A stretch of 64,000 bases of DNA from Actinomycetales bacterium Actino_02 (GCA_001603275.1 LUYM01000006.1:248001-312000); one strand, 5' to 3'; counted from the stretch's first letter, positions 18,386-27,496 are shown. Made by a program: numbers and translations. Notes: a model not told the origin generated them from the sequence alone.

Positions 18386-19732
18386 GTGCGCAAGACCCGA
18401 TTGCTGGCGATCGGCCTCGCGGGGGTACTGGTCCCGCTGGCGCTGGCCACCGGCGGGCTGACGCCGCTGGCCGAGGCGGCCGAGCCGACGCCCATTGCGA
18501 GCGTAAGCGAGACGCCGACCCCGAGTGCGAGCGAGACCCCGACCCCGACTCCGAGCCCGGTGGTGCCGGTGGAGGTCGTCCACGCCGGCTCGCTCGCGCT
18601 GAGCCCGGTGGCCAATGCCAGCCGCGGCTCGATCACGGCCACCTTCACCGGTGCGGCCAAGGTGAAATACCGTCCGACCTACCTGTACTCGGCCTCGACC
18701 GCTGACGCCACCACCTGGACCCGGATCAGCTCGAAGGTGAAGCTGAGCTCGTCCGGCGTCGCCGTGTTCAAGGTCACTCCCGTCGCTGGGACCTTCTACA
18801 AGGTCGTCGCGCCGGCCTACCGCTACAAGGTGAAGAAGAAGTACGTGACGGCACTGGAGGCCGACACTGCGCCGCGGCAGCTCTCCGACGACTGGAAGAC
18901 CGACTTCGTCGATGAGTTCAACGAAGGCGCACTCAATCCGACCTACTGGAAGCCCACGGCGCAGGACGAGAACCGGGCCGGAGGCCGCGAGTGCTCGGTC
19001 CCCAAGGACGCAAATGCCACCGTGTCGGGTGGTCAGGCGTGGTTGAAGATGAGCAAGGCGGACCAAGCAACGTTTGACTGGGTGGTTGCTGCCGCCAAGG
19101 CCCGCCAGCAGGCCGCCAAGGATGCCGCGATCAAGGCGGCCGTGACCTCGAAGCAGAAGAAGGCCGCCGCAGCCATCAAGGTGACTGGCTGCCCGAACGG
19201 CGTCTACACCAACGCCCGGGTCAGCACCGAGAACGGCCGCTACCAGATCAAGACCGGCATCGTGGCCACCGAGATCACCTTCCCGATCTACCAGGGCGGC
19301 CACGGCGGAGTCTGGCTGCGCACGGCGAATAACTCCGCAGGGAAGTTCGACGAGATCGACATCGTCGAGGCGTTCGGCTGGAAGAAGGGGATCCAGGCCG
19401 TCCTGCACCTGGGCACCACCACCACCTACGAGACCCCGGAGAAGTCGAAGTGGGTGGCCAAGTCGGCGGTCGGCAAGACCAGCTGGTGGGGCAAGCCGCA
19501 CATCTTCTCGATCGAGTTCACCCGCAGCCAGGTGATCTACCGGCTGGACGGCTCGGTCACCCGCACCGAGAAGCGCAGTCTTCCCGACGCCGAGTACTCG
19601 ATCGTGATGAGCATGCTCAGTTCGGACTGGGAGACGCCGCGGCTGAAGAAGCCGTCCTATGGCGGCAAGAAGGGCGTGAAGCTGCCGATGTCCACCACGG
19701 TGAACTGGATCAAGACCTGGGTCAAGGCCTGA
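18386..19732 (+). CDS. secreted GH16-family glycoside hydrolase (1)
   Basis: A 448-aa exported protein. GTG 18386, preceded by GGCGGGAG, gives a signal peptide (RKTRLLAIGLAGVLVPLALA) followed by a Ser/Thr/Pro linker (about residues 35-65). The GH16 catalytic motif ExDxxE is DEIDIVEAFG, with Glu323, Asp325 and Glu328 as nucleophile, helper and acid/base. A long Ala/Lys-rich insertion (about residues 225-265) is unusual and is shared in shorter form with the next gene. Substrate is probably a beta-glucan, galactan or the self-made polymer of this locus; it cannot be read from sequence. Confidence 0.85.
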   Translation: MRKTRLLAIGLAGVLVPLALATGGLTPLAEAAEPTPIASVSETPTPSASETPTPTPSPVVPVEVVHAGSLALSPVANASRGSITATFTGAAKVKYRPTYLYSASTADATTWTRISSKVKLSSSGVAVFKVTPVAGTFYKVVAPAYRYKVKKKYVTALEADTAPRQLSDDWKTDFVDEFNEGALNPTYWKPTAQDENRAGGRECSVPKDANATVSGGQAWLKMSKADQATFDWVVAAAKARQQAAKDAAIKAAVTSKQKKAAAAIKVTGCPNGVYTNARVSTENGRYQIKTGIVATEITFPIYQGGHGGVWLRTANNSAGKFDEIDIVEAFGWKKGIQAVLHLGTTTTYETPEKSKWVAKSAVGKTSWWGKPHIFSIEFTRSQVIYRLDGSVTRTEKRSLPDAEYSIVMSMLSSDWETPRLKKPSYGGKKGVKLPMSTTVNWIKTWVKA

Positions 19733-19739
19733 GCCGGAC

Positions 19740-20957
19740 GTGACCAGGAGCGCTTCGTGGCGTCCGGCACTGGGCGTGCTCGGGCTGAGCCTGATGCTGG
19801 TGGCCGGGTGCTCCGCTGCGCCGCAGCCGGCCCCGTCCACGCCGGTGGCCGCGCCGACCAGCGCGTCCACCCCAACGCCGAGTTCGACGCCGACGCCGAC
19901 CCCCAGCGCGCCGCTGGGGAAGGTTGCCACCGATCCGTTGGCCACCATGGAGGTCAGCCCGGTGTCCTACGACGGCACCTCGGTGGTGGTCGCCCAGTTC
20001 GGTGACGTGATCGAGGGCCGTCCGGTGTCGCTGCAGAGCAAGACCGACAGTGGCTGGACCGAGGTCGCCACCGGCACTTTGGACGACCAGGGTCGGGTCG
20101 AGTTTCTGCCGCGGACGGCGGAGACCAGCTACCGGGCCGTGGCCCTGGACTACGACGCCGACGGCCTGGCTTTGGCCGCGGCCGCCACCCCGGTGGCCAG
20201 CGCCAAGAGTCAGTGGCGGTTGGCCCACTCCGACGGCTTCGACGGCTCGTCCCTGAAGGCGCCGTGGGCGGTGCGTTTCCCCGGGCTGTACTACGCCAGC
20301 CGCTGGTGCTCGGCGGTGAGCCCCGGCCAGGTCCGTCTGGTCGACGGAAACCTGCGGCTCGGGGTGGCGAAGGTGAGCGCGGCCACCACGGCGAAGGCGC
20401 GGGCCAATGCGGCCAAGGCCACCAAGGTGTCGGTGGCGAAGGCCTGCCCGCACGGTGTCTACGCCAATGGCATGGTCAGCACCGAGGGTCGCTATGCGAT
20501 CACCTACGGCACCGTCGCGGTCCGGATGAAGTTCCCCTATCAGCGCGGCATGCATGCCGGCGCCTGGCTGCAGACCGCGGACGGCTCCGACATCGAGATC
20601 GACTTCATCGAGTCGTTCGGCTACCAGAGCAAGTGGGGCATCCAGAACATGCTGCACCCCAAGGGCTCCTCCGGTAACCGGCTGGACGTGGGCCACTATC
20701 CCGACAATGTGCCCGGCCTGAAGGATCGGGATTGGTGGGATCAGTACCACACGGTGTCAGTGGAGTGGAGCCGGAGCGGCTACGTCTTCCGGATCGACGG
20801 CGTGGAGACCTTCCGGACGTCCAAGGCGTTGTCGAAGAAGCCGCACTTCCTGGTGCTCAGCCTGCTCAGCTCCGACTACGAGACCGACCGACTCAAGCCC
20901 GACCAGCTGCCCGCCCACCTCGACGTCGACTGGATCAAGGTCTGGCAGCCCCGCTGA
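19740..20957 (+). CDS. GH16-family lipoprotein (2)
   Basis: A 405-aa paralogue of the preceding gene, starting 7 bp after its stop. The N-terminus has a lipobox (LMLVAGC, lipidated Cys about residue 24) and a Thr/Pro linker, so it is anchored outside the membrane. The catalytic motif is DIEIDFIESFG with Glu286, Asp288 and Glu291. Both paralogues share ACPHGVYANGMVST / GCPNGVYTNARVST. Having one free and one tethered GH16 next to polysaccharide synthesis genes suggests trimming or release of the polymer. Confidence 0.85.
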   Translation: MTRSASWRPALGVLGLSLMLVAGCSAAPQPAPSTPVAAPTSASTPTPSSTPTPTPSAPLGKVATDPLATMEVSPVSYDGTSVVVAQFGDVIEGRPVSLQSKTDSGWTEVATGTLDDQGRVEFLPRTAETSYRAVALDYDADGLALAAAATPVASAKSQWRLAHSDGFDGSSLKAPWAVRFPGLYYASRWCSAVSPGQVRLVDGNLRLGVAKVSAATTAKARANAAKATKVSVAKACPHGVYANGMVSTEGRYAITYGTVAVRMKFPYQRGMHAGAWLQTADGSDIEIDFIESFGYQSKWGIQNMLHPKGSSGNRLDVGHYPDNVPGLKDRDWWDQYHTVSVEWSRSGYVFRIDGVETFRTSKALSKKPHFLVLSLLSSDYETDRLKPDQLPAHLDVDWIKVWQPR

Positions 20958-20960
20958 CCC

Positions 20961-21025
20961 GGGGACGGTTCCATTACCGTCCACCCTGGTCAGCCCAACT
21001 CGCGGGGACAGTCTCGGTTACGTCC
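20961..21025. repeat. palindrome doublet with 43-bp period, second copy decayed
   Basis: The first core (20963-20982) is a good GGACGG-N8-CCGTCC copy. Exactly 43 bp on, 21006-21025 reads GGACAGTCTCGGTTACGTCC, a diverged copy. The spacer has the family flank CCACCCTGGTCAGC. Confidence 0.75.
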
Positions 21026-21028
21026 CTC

Positions 21029-21060
21029 GGTACGAAATGGGGACGGTTCCATTTCGTACC
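21029..21060. terminator. perfect 12-bp inverted repeat between convergent genes
   Basis: GGTACGAAATGG at 21029-21040 and CCATTTCGTACC at 21049-21060 pair perfectly around the 8-nt loop GGACGGTT. It lies between the GH16 lipoprotein and the convergent Stealth gene, so it could end transcripts from both sides. There is no T-run. The loop and inner arm contain the GGGGACGGTTCCATTT core of the dispersed palindrome, so this looks like a rearranged copy of that element. Confidence 0.6.
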
Positions 21061-21068
21061 ACCCCTCG

Positions 21069-22703
21069 TCAGCGGGCCGCGCTACGAATTCCGGAACCGT
21101 CCCCACGCTCCCAGCGGCTCGGCAGCGGGAAGTACTCCTCGAAGAAGGCGCGCAGCGCGACCTCCTTCGGACGCCGCTGTTCGGCACTGTCCTCGCCGGA
21201 GTCGTTGATACACAAGGCGCTGATCCGCCGCCGGCTCAGCCACACCGCCAGGACGTCCTGAGGCCGGGCCACCCCCAAGTCGAGGTACTCGTAGCGGATC
21301 CGGCCGGTGACGGCTCGTCCGCGAGCGAAGGCGTAGTACTGGTTCAGCGAACTGGGCAGCGAGTAGTCCGAGGGCCGGCGCACCGGGGAGCGCATCACCG
21401 AGTCGAAGACCTCCGGATGCTGAGCCTCGAACTCCTCCAGCACCGGACGCACCTGCGGCTGCGGGGTGTGCCGCAGCTTGTTGGTGATGGTCCGCCCGAA
21501 CTCGGCCTCGATCAGGGCGCGATTGTTCTTGGCGGCCGACGTGACCGCCATGTCGCGCGGGTCGATGGCACTCACATCGAGCAGCGCCAACGACGTGAAG
21601 AACTTGCTGATCCCGTTGCCGTGGAAGAAGTCCTCCGGCTGGACCGGGGCGCCGAACAGCATGTCGTCGTTCAGGTAGAGGTAGTGGTCGGCCAGCCCCG
21701 GAATGTGGTGCAGCTGAGACTCGATCGAGTGCGAGTTGTAGACCGGCAGCACCGACGGGTCGGCGTAGATCTCGCGATGATCGACCACCCGCAGCCGCTC
21801 ATCGCCGATCAGCCAGGAAGGAACCTGCTGGTCGGTGACCACCCAGATCCGGTTCACCCAGTTGGCGAACATCTGCACCGAACGCAGCGAATAGCGCAGT
21901 TCGTCCCGGGGGATGAACCGAGCGTCGATGGCCGCATCGACGCTGGCCTGGGCCATCACCTCGTCGCCGAGCACCTCCGCCCGGCGGCGCAGCCAGACCG
22001 GGTCGGTGCCGTCCACCCAGGTGTAGACCAGATCGACCGGCTCGTTCAGCAGCAGCAGATGCGGCGGACGGGCCGGCAGCCGGAAGTCGTTGGCCTGAAT
22101 CTGGGCCCACAGGCTCGGGTCGGCGTGGTCGAGGACACCGTTGCCCAGCGGCGCCCACAGGGTGCCGGCGGCATGCCAGCCGCCGCCGGCCGCCGGTGCC
22201 TCGGTGAGCTGCGGACGCCAGAACTCCAGCAGGATGCCCTGCTCGCTGTCGAGCAGTTCGACACCGTCCGGGCTGACCAGGTTGCGGGACAGCATCAGCC
22301 CGGTGCGTCCGGGCAGGCCGATCCGCGGCCAGGCCAGCGCGGTCGCCCGTCCGACGCTGGCGTAGTGCGCGGTGGCCGCCCACCAGCGACGACTCTCCGC
22401 GGCCCGGCGCAGCGCGCGGATCGCGGCCCGCGCCTGCCGAGCGTCGATCACGACCCGGGGCGGGTCGAGCAGCCGCTGGTCGAGGATCAGGTGAGCGATC
22501 TGGGCCCGGGCCAGGATCGCCGACAGAGTGCCGATCAACTCCGCCCGGTAGGCGTGGACGTCCAGCTCAGTGACGATGTCGTGGCGGCGATGCAGCCAGC
22601 GCGGCAGCCACCGCCAGCAGAGCCGACGCAGCCGCAGCCGTCCGATCACCGCGGCAGTGCGGACGGCCCGCAGCCGCACCTTCAGCGGCTCGAGCTGGCT
22701 CAC
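21069..22703 (-). CDS. Stealth-family sugar-phosphate transferase (1)
   Basis: A 544-aa protein with the four Stealth conserved regions. CR1 is DLVYTWVDGTDPVW (about residue 222), CR2 spans RDELRYSLRSVQMFANWV to HYLYLNDDMLFG, CR3 is EAEFGRTITNKLRHTPQP and CR4 is CINDSG..EEYFPLPSRW. Family members transfer hexose-1-phosphate to build phosphodiester-linked capsule or wall polymers. It starts at GTG 22703, overlapping the stop of the upstream paralogue (GTGA). The last ~11 residues (GDGSGIRSAAR) are encoded by a fragment of the dispersed palindrome, whereas the paralogue ends in a different short tail. Confidence 0.88.
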   Translation of the reverse strand: MSQLEPLKVRLRAVRTAAVIGRLRLRRLCWRWLPRWLHRRHDIVTELDVHAYRAELIGTLSAILARAQIAHLILDQRLLDPPRVVIDARQARAAIRALRRAAESRRWWAATAHYASVGRATALAWPRIGLPGRTGLMLSRNLVSPDGVELLDSEQGILLEFWRPQLTEAPAAGGGWHAAGTLWAPLGNGVLDHADPSLWAQIQANDFRLPARPPHLLLLNEPVDLVYTWVDGTDPVWLRRRAEVLGDEVMAQASVDAAIDARFIPRDELRYSLRSVQMFANWVNRIWVVTDQQVPSWLIGDERLRVVDHREIYADPSVLPVYNSHSIESQLHHIPGLADHYLYLNDDMLFGAPVQPEDFFHGNGISKFFTSLALLDVSAIDPRDMAVTSAAKNNRALIEAEFGRTITNKLRHTPQPQVRPVLEEFEAQHPEVFDSVMRSPVRRPSDYSLPSSLNQYYAFARGRAVTGRIRYEYLDLGVARPQDVLAVWLSRRRISALCINDSGEDSAEQRRPKEVALRAFFEEYFPLPSRWERGDGSGIRSAAR

Positions 22704-24298
22704 GATCGGCCCCCTTCAAACTCGCTGGGCACCGGGAAGTAGGCCTCGAAGAACTCGATCAACTCGTTGTCGGGTACCGGGGTCTCACCGCCCACGTCGT
22801 TGACGCAGAAGCAGTCGGCGAACCGCGAGGTGAGCAGGGCGGCCAGATGCTCACGGGCCAGCGGCGAGTCGAGCGAGATGTAGCGGTACTCCAGCGAGCC
22901 GGTGACCGCATTCTGGGTGGCGTAGCCGTAGTAGTGGCCCAGTTCGGAGGGCACCGACAGATCGTCCCGGTGCCGGAACTTCGAGCCGGCCAGCCGGGTG
23001 AACTCCTCGGCGGCCGCGCTTTCGAAGGCAGCGAGGGCGCTGCGTCGGTGCGCATGCGGGACGTGCCGGATCCGGTGACTGACCGTCCGCCCGAACTGGG
23101 CCTCCAGCCACTCCTGGCCGCGCCGGGCGGCCAGCACCGCGCCATTGCGGGCCTCGGTGGCCAGATCCAGGTCGATCGCGGTCAGCGAGGTCATCAGCTT
23201 GGGCATCCCGTTGCCGTGGAAGAACAGCTCGGGCCGGACCGGACGCCCGAAGAAGAAGTCGTCGTTGAGGTACAAGAAGTGCTCGGCCAGCCCGGGGATG
23301 TGGTGCAGCTGGGACTCGATGGCATTGGAGTTGAAGACCGGCAGCAGGCTCGGGTCGGCGAAGATCTCGGCCTGGCTGATCACCTGCAGCCGGGGGTTGT
23401 CCGCGGCCAGCCAGGGCGGTACCTGGCCCGAGGTGACGATCCACACCTTGCGGATCCAATTCGCGTACATGTTCAGCGAGCGCAGCGAGTAGCGCAGCTC
23501 CTCGCGATCACGGGCCCGGGCCGGATCGAGGGCGTCGGCGGCCAGCCCGTCCGGTTCGGGCCAATGCGCGGCCCGCTCGGCCTGCCAGGCCGGGTCGCTG
23601 CCGTCGACCCAGGTGTAGACCGCATCGATCGGCTCGGTGACCTCCAGCAGGTTGGCCAACCGCTGAGCCGGCGGACGTGCTTGTGGATGCGCCCGTGCCT
23701 GATCCCACTGGCCGGGCACCAAGTAGGGCGCGACCTGGTTGCGGCTGGGTGGCAGCCGGGTGCCGAGTTCGAGATGACCGCCGTCGGGACGGGTGGTCTT
23801 GGTCCGGGTGGCCCGCCAGAACTGGACGTTCACCACCAGCTCGGGCCCGGCCAGGTACTGCCCGGACGGGGCCCGCAGGTGCCGGAACAGCGCGAACTCG
23901 CGGCCGACGGCTGCGGCGTCCGCATCACCGAGCCGGACCGGTTTGTGCCGCCGCTCGCGGAGGATCCAGTCGGCGGCTTCGGTCTCCTGCAGGGCCAGGA
24001 TCGCGGCCCGACGCTGGCGCAGGTCGACGGCCAACCACTCCTTGCCGGAACGGGACAGCCGGACCACGTCGATCCCGGAACTGCGCAGCACCGCCACTAC
24101 CCGGGAGGCTAGTTCGTCCTGGTTTCGCCAGGCGTCGAAGCTGGTCACCGTCTCGGCCGGCAGCCCGCGAACCCGGGCTTGGGCAGGGGTGCTGACCAGG
24201 GAGCGGATGATCCGGCGGGCCGACGGCGGCAGATCGCGGCCGAGCGAAATCAACAGGACTTTGATTCGCTCGATCGTCCCGCGGTGGGGCCGCCGCAT
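22700..24298 (-). CDS. Stealth-family sugar-phosphate transferase (2)
   Basis: A 532-aa paralogue of the downstream gene with the same order of Stealth regions: DAVYTWVDGSDPAW (about residue 226), REELRYSLRSLNMYANWIRK to HFLYLNDDFFFG, EAQFGRTVSHRIRHVPHAH and CVNDVGGETP. ATG 24298 is chosen. The frame stays open a further 405 nt upstream, but that part reads through two palindromic repeats and lacks conserved-looking sequence. Two Stealth enzymes in one operon suggest two different phosphodiester linkages or a heteromer. Confidence 0.87.
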   Translation of the reverse strand: MRRPHRGTIERIKVLLISLGRDLPPSARRIIRSLVSTPAQARVRGLPAETVTSFDAWRNQDELASRVVAVLRSSGIDVVRLSRSGKEWLAVDLRQRRAAILALQETEAADWILRERRHKPVRLGDADAAAVGREFALFRHLRAPSGQYLAGPELVVNVQFWRATRTKTTRPDGGHLELGTRLPPSRNQVAPYLVPGQWDQARAHPQARPPAQRLANLLEVTEPIDAVYTWVDGSDPAWQAERAAHWPEPDGLAADALDPARARDREELRYSLRSLNMYANWIRKVWIVTSGQVPPWLAADNPRLQVISQAEIFADPSLLPVFNSNAIESQLHHIPGLAEHFLYLNDDFFFGRPVRPELFFHGNGMPKLMTSLTAIDLDLATEARNGAVLAARRGQEWLEAQFGRTVSHRIRHVPHAHRRSALAAFESAAAEEFTRLAGSKFRHRDDLSVPSELGHYYGYATQNAVTGSLEYRYISLDSPLAREHLAALLTSRFADCFCVNDVGGETPVPDNELIEFFEAYFPVPSEFEGGRS

Positions 24299-24457
24299 GT
24301 GCCACTGCCTTTCGCTGCGTCGGCACCGATGGGCCAAGGGATGAAACCGGCTGCTCCGCTGGCCGCCGTCTGGCAGCAGCCTACCTTTCGCCTTGCCGCA
24401 GCGGGGGCGGCCGTCCCGGTTCTGTCCGCCGCGCAACTCCCCGTTCATCCGATCGGC

Positions 24458-24522
24458 GGGGACGGTTCCATTTCCGTCCACCCTGGTCAGCGCGATGGGT
24501 GGGGACGGTTCCATTTCCGTCC
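24458..24522. repeat. palindrome doublet, 43-bp period
   Basis: Two perfect cores, GGACGGTTCCATTTCCGTCC, lie at 24460-24479 and 24503-24522, in the same orientation with starts exactly 43 bp apart. They occupy the 280-bp gap between the Stealth operon start and the SIP gene end; nothing else is seen in that gap. Confidence 0.9.
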
Positions 24523-24578
24523 ACCCTGGCTGGCCGCCGAGCGCTGGAGAGTGCGCCGCGATCGAGCCGAGACGGGTC

Positions 24579-25376
24579 CTAGTCCGCGGCGGCCTTCCAG
24601 AAGCCGGAGAAGGTGATCTGGCTTGTCGGGAGGCCCGCCGTGCGCAGCTGACGCCGGGCGCCGGTGGCCAGTGATGACTCACCGACCAGGTAGGCGTAGT
24701 CATTCGGCTCGACGGCGATGGCGGCCATGGCGGCAGCGACCAGCGAGCCGTGGGGCTGTGAGCCAGACCGTGGCAGCCAGCTCACGTCGATCCCCGGTGG
24801 CGCCACGATCGGACGGACGTCGCCGGCGTCGGGCACCTCAAGGACGGCGAAGCCGGTGGCATCCTCGGGCAGCCCGGCGAGGATGCCGAGCACTCCGGGC
24901 AGTCCGGTCTCGTCGGTGGCCAGCAGCACCCGTCCGCTGCCCTCGGGGGGATCGAACATCAGTCCCTGGTCGAGCAGCCCGACCGGGTCGCCGGGCTGGG
25001 CCTGCGAGGCCCAGCGAGCCACTCGTCCACCCAGTTCGCCGTGATGCCAGTGCAGGACCACGTCGATGTCGAGTTCGCCGGCCTCGCGTCGGAAGCCGGC
25101 GACCGTGTAGTTGGAACAATGCGGACGCTTCGACTCCGGGATCAGCAGGTAGGACGGCCACCAGGACCGACCGGACACCTGGGGCAGCCGCAGTGGCGAT
25201 CCGGACGCGGGCAGGAAGAGGCGATACCAGTGATCGAAGCCCCGCCAGTCGAACTCGGCCAGCTCCGGCCCGCCGATCGTGACCCGTTGGAAGGAGGGCG
25301 ACAGGCGGGTGCTGCGCCGCACGCCGGCGGTGAACAGCTGTGGCTGGGCCGGCATGAGTCGTGGGTAACGGGCCAT
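24579..25376 (-). CDS. siderophore-interacting protein (FAD-dependent ferric-siderophore reductase)
   Basis: A 265-aa SIP-family flavoprotein. The FAD-binding stretch is CSNYTVAGFRREAGELDID (the R-x-Y-T-V-R region of the family), and the NAD(P)H-binding domain has RVLLATDETGLPGVLGIL and YAYLVGESS. The end ITFSGFW corresponds to the family's GYW-type C-terminus. It reduces ferric siderophores in the cytoplasm to release iron. It is divergent from the permease operon, with an iron box at 25392-25410 between them, so co-regulation by iron is likely. Confidence 0.9.
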   Translation of the reverse strand: MARYPRLMPAQPQLFTAGVRRSTRLSPSFQRVTIGGPELAEFDWRGFDHWYRLFLPASGSPLRLPQVSGRSWWPSYLLIPESKRPHCSNYTVAGFRREAGELDIDVVLHWHHGELGGRVARWASQAQPGDPVGLLDQGLMFDPPEGSGRVLLATDETGLPGVLGILAGLPEDATGFAVLEVPDAGDVRPIVAPPGIDVSWLPRSGSQPHGSLVAAAMAAIAVEPNDYAYLVGESSLATGARRQLRTAGLPTSQITFSGFWKAAAD

Positions 25377-25391
25377 CTCGCTCCGATCGAA

Positions 25392-25410
25392 TTAGGTTAG
25401 GCAAACCTTA
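25392..25410. promoter_or_regulatory. DtxR/IdeR iron box, divergent SIP/permease promoter region
   Basis: TTAGGTTAGGCAAACCTTA matches the DtxR/IdeR consensus (compare 28322-28340) at 17 of 19 positions. It starts 16 bp from the SIP start codon and ends 23 bp before the first permease ATG, so one operator could repress both directions when iron is plentiful. Confidence 0.85.
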
Positions 25411-25433
25411 CTAAAACCCGTTAAGGTTCCCGC

Positions 25434-26432
25434 ATGCGCCCATCCGTCCGCCATCGCGGGGCCTTCCTTGGCCTTGTCGGAGCCCTGATGCTGGCTGCCG
25501 TGGCCAGCCTGATGCTGGGCAGCAACCTGATCTCGGCCGGGCAGGTCGTGCATGCGCTGATCGATTCGGCCGCCGATCTGGACGCGATTGTCTGGGGCTC
25601 GCGGGTGCCCCGCACTGTGCTCGGCATCGTGGTCGGCTTCGCCCTGGGCGTGGCCGGTGCCGTCATGCAGGGCCAGACCCGCAACCCGCTGGCCGATCCC
25701 GGGATCTTCGGCGTCTCGGCCGGTGCCAGCCTGGCCGTGGTGGTCGGCGTCTACGTCCTTCGGGTCAACTCGCCGCTGGTCACCTCCGCGCTCGCCCTGG
25801 TCGGGGCCGTCGTGGCCAGCGTGGTGGTCTTCGCGATTGCCACCGCCGGACGCGGCTTGGCCAGCCCGGTGCCGCTGGCCATCGCCGGCACGGCCGTCAG
25901 CGCGCTGCTCGGCGCGATCACGTCCTTCCTGGTTCTGACCGACCAGACCACTTTGGCCGCCTACCGGATCTGGGTGGTCGGGTCGCTGTCCGGACGCAAC
26001 CTGGACGGCACTGCGGCCATGGTCTGCCTGGTGGCAGTCGGACTGGTGCTGGCCGGGCTCAATGCCGGCTCGCTGAACAACCTGGCGCTGGGCACCGAAC
26101 TGGCCCGCGGGCTGGGCGAGAGCCTGTGGCGAGCCCGGCTGGTCGGCTTGGCTGCGATCACCTTCCTCACCGCCGGAGCGGTCTCCCTGGCCGGCCCGAT
26201 CGGCTTCATCGGTCTGACCGCACCGCATCTGGCCCGAGCGCTGGTCGGCGGTGACCATCGCCGACTGCTACCGGCGTCCGGACTGGTCGGCGTCCTGGCT
26301 CTGCTCGGCGCCGACGTGATCGGACGACTGATCGGCGGCCAGGCCGAGGTCGCGGTCGGCGTCGTCCTGGCCACCCTGGGCGGAGTGGTGTTCGTCGTGA
26401 TCGTCCGCCGGGCAAAGCTGGTGGCGCTGTGA
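25434..26432 (+). CDS. iron-siderophore ABC transporter permease (FecCD family, 1)
   Basis: A 332-aa integral membrane protein with about nine hydrophobic helices, one half of the permease dimer for ferric siderophores. Family segments include RVPRTVLGIVVGFALGVAG, MQGQTRNPLADPGIFGVSAG and PIGFIGLTAPHLARALVGGD. The stop overlaps the next permease start (GTGA at 26429). An iron box lies just upstream. Confidence 0.93.
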   Translation: MRPSVRHRGAFLGLVGALMLAAVASLMLGSNLISAGQVVHALIDSAADLDAIVWGSRVPRTVLGIVVGFALGVAGAVMQGQTRNPLADPGIFGVSAGASLAVVVGVYVLRVNSPLVTSALALVGAVVASVVVFAIATAGRGLASPVPLAIAGTAVSALLGAITSFLVLTDQTTLAAYRIWVVGSLSGRNLDGTAAMVCLVAVGLVLAGLNAGSLNNLALGTELARGLGESLWRARLVGLAAITFLTAGAVSLAGPIGFIGLTAPHLARALVGGDHRRLLPASGLVGVLALLGADVIGRLIGGQAEVAVGVVLATLGGVVFVVIVRRAKLVAL

Positions 26433-27496
26433 GCGGGGTCGAGCTGAAGGCGCGCCGGGACGGGATCATGCTCGGCCCGGTCGGGCTGCCGTGGCGTCCC
26501 CGGGTGCTGGCCGCCACCGCGGTGGTCGCGGTTGTGGCTGCACTGGTCTTCGCCGGCGGGATCGCCGCGGGATCGTCCGGCCTCTCGCTGCCCGACGTCC
26601 TGGCGGCGCTGGCTGGGGTCGCCGACTCGGCGACCTCCTTCATCGTCACCGAGCTGCGGCTGCCGCGGGCGGCGGCCGGGGCAGCGGTCGGAGCCTGTCT
26701 GGGCCTGGCCGGGGCGCTCACCCAGACCTTCTCGCGCAATCCGCTGGCCACCCCGGACATCCTTGGCGTCACCTCGGGGGCTGCCGCCGGAGCTGTGGCC
26801 GCGATCGTGCTTGGGGGCGGCGGCTACTCGGTGGGTGCTTCGCTGCTCGGGTTCGGGATCCCGGTGGTGGCCGCCGTCGGCGGGCTTGTAGCCGCCGGCC
26901 TGGCCTACGGACTCGCCTGGCGTGGCGGCGTCGACAGCTACCGGATCATCCTGATCGGCATCGGGCTCACCGCCAGCCTGGGCGGGCTGACCAGCTACCT
27001 GCTGGTCCGCGCTCAGCTCACTCAGGCCAGCGCGGCAAGCCAATGGCTTGTCGGCAGCCTGTCTGGGATCTCGTGGGCCAGCGTCTGGCCGATGCTGGCC
27101 GTGCTGGGCTGCGCGGTTCCGGTGCTGATCACCCAGGCTGCCGGGCTGACCCTGGGCCAGCTGGGCGATGAGTTCTCGGTCAGCCTCGGGCTGGCCGTGC
27201 AGCGACACCGGCTGATCGTGATCGGGGTGGCTGTACTGCTCACGGCGGCCGCGGTGTCTGCGGCCGGCCCGGTGGGATTCATCGCCTTTGTGGCACCGCA
27301 GCTGGCCCAGCGGTTGGCCGGGACGGCTCGTCCGCCGCTGGTCGCCTCGGCACTGACTGGCGCTGTCGTGGTGCTGGCCGCGGACGTGCTCGCCCGCAGC
27401 CTGCTGCCCGGCGAGATTCCGGTCGGCATCATCACCGCGGTGATCGGTGCCCCCTATCTGATCTGGTTGTTGATCCGACGAAAGGACGTCCGATGA
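26429..27496 (+). CDS. iron-siderophore ABC transporter permease (FecCD family, 2)
   Basis: A 355-aa second permease subunit with FecCD segments RLPRAAAGAAVGACLGLAG, TFSRNPLATPDILGVTSG and GPVGFIAFVAPQLAQRLAG. GTG 26429 overlaps the first permease stop and the stop overlaps the ATPase ATG at 27493 (ATGA). It presumably pairs with the first permease to form the translocation channel. Confidence 0.93.
   Translation: MSGVELKARRDGIMLGPVGLPWRPRVLAATAVVAVVAALVFAGGIAAGSSGLSLPDVLAALAGVADSATSFIVTELRLPRAAAGAAVGACLGLAGALTQTFSRNPLATPDILGVTSGAAAGAVAAIVLGGGGYSVGASLLGFGIPVVAAVGGLVAAGLAYGLAWRGGVDSYRIILIGIGLTASLGGLTSYLLVRAQLTQASAASQWLVGSLSGISWASVWPMLAVLGCAVPVLITQAAGLTLGQLGDEFSVSLGLAVQRHRLIVIGVAVLLTAAAVSAAGPVGFIAFVAPQLAQRLAGTARPPLVASALTGAVVVLAADVLARSLLPGEIPVGIITAVIGAPYLIWLLIRRKDVR

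Noticed and set aside
24299-24703. N-terminal extension of the second Stealth gene
   Set aside because: The extra 135 codons read through two palindromic repeats and show no conservation-like pattern; ATG 24298 gives the normal start.
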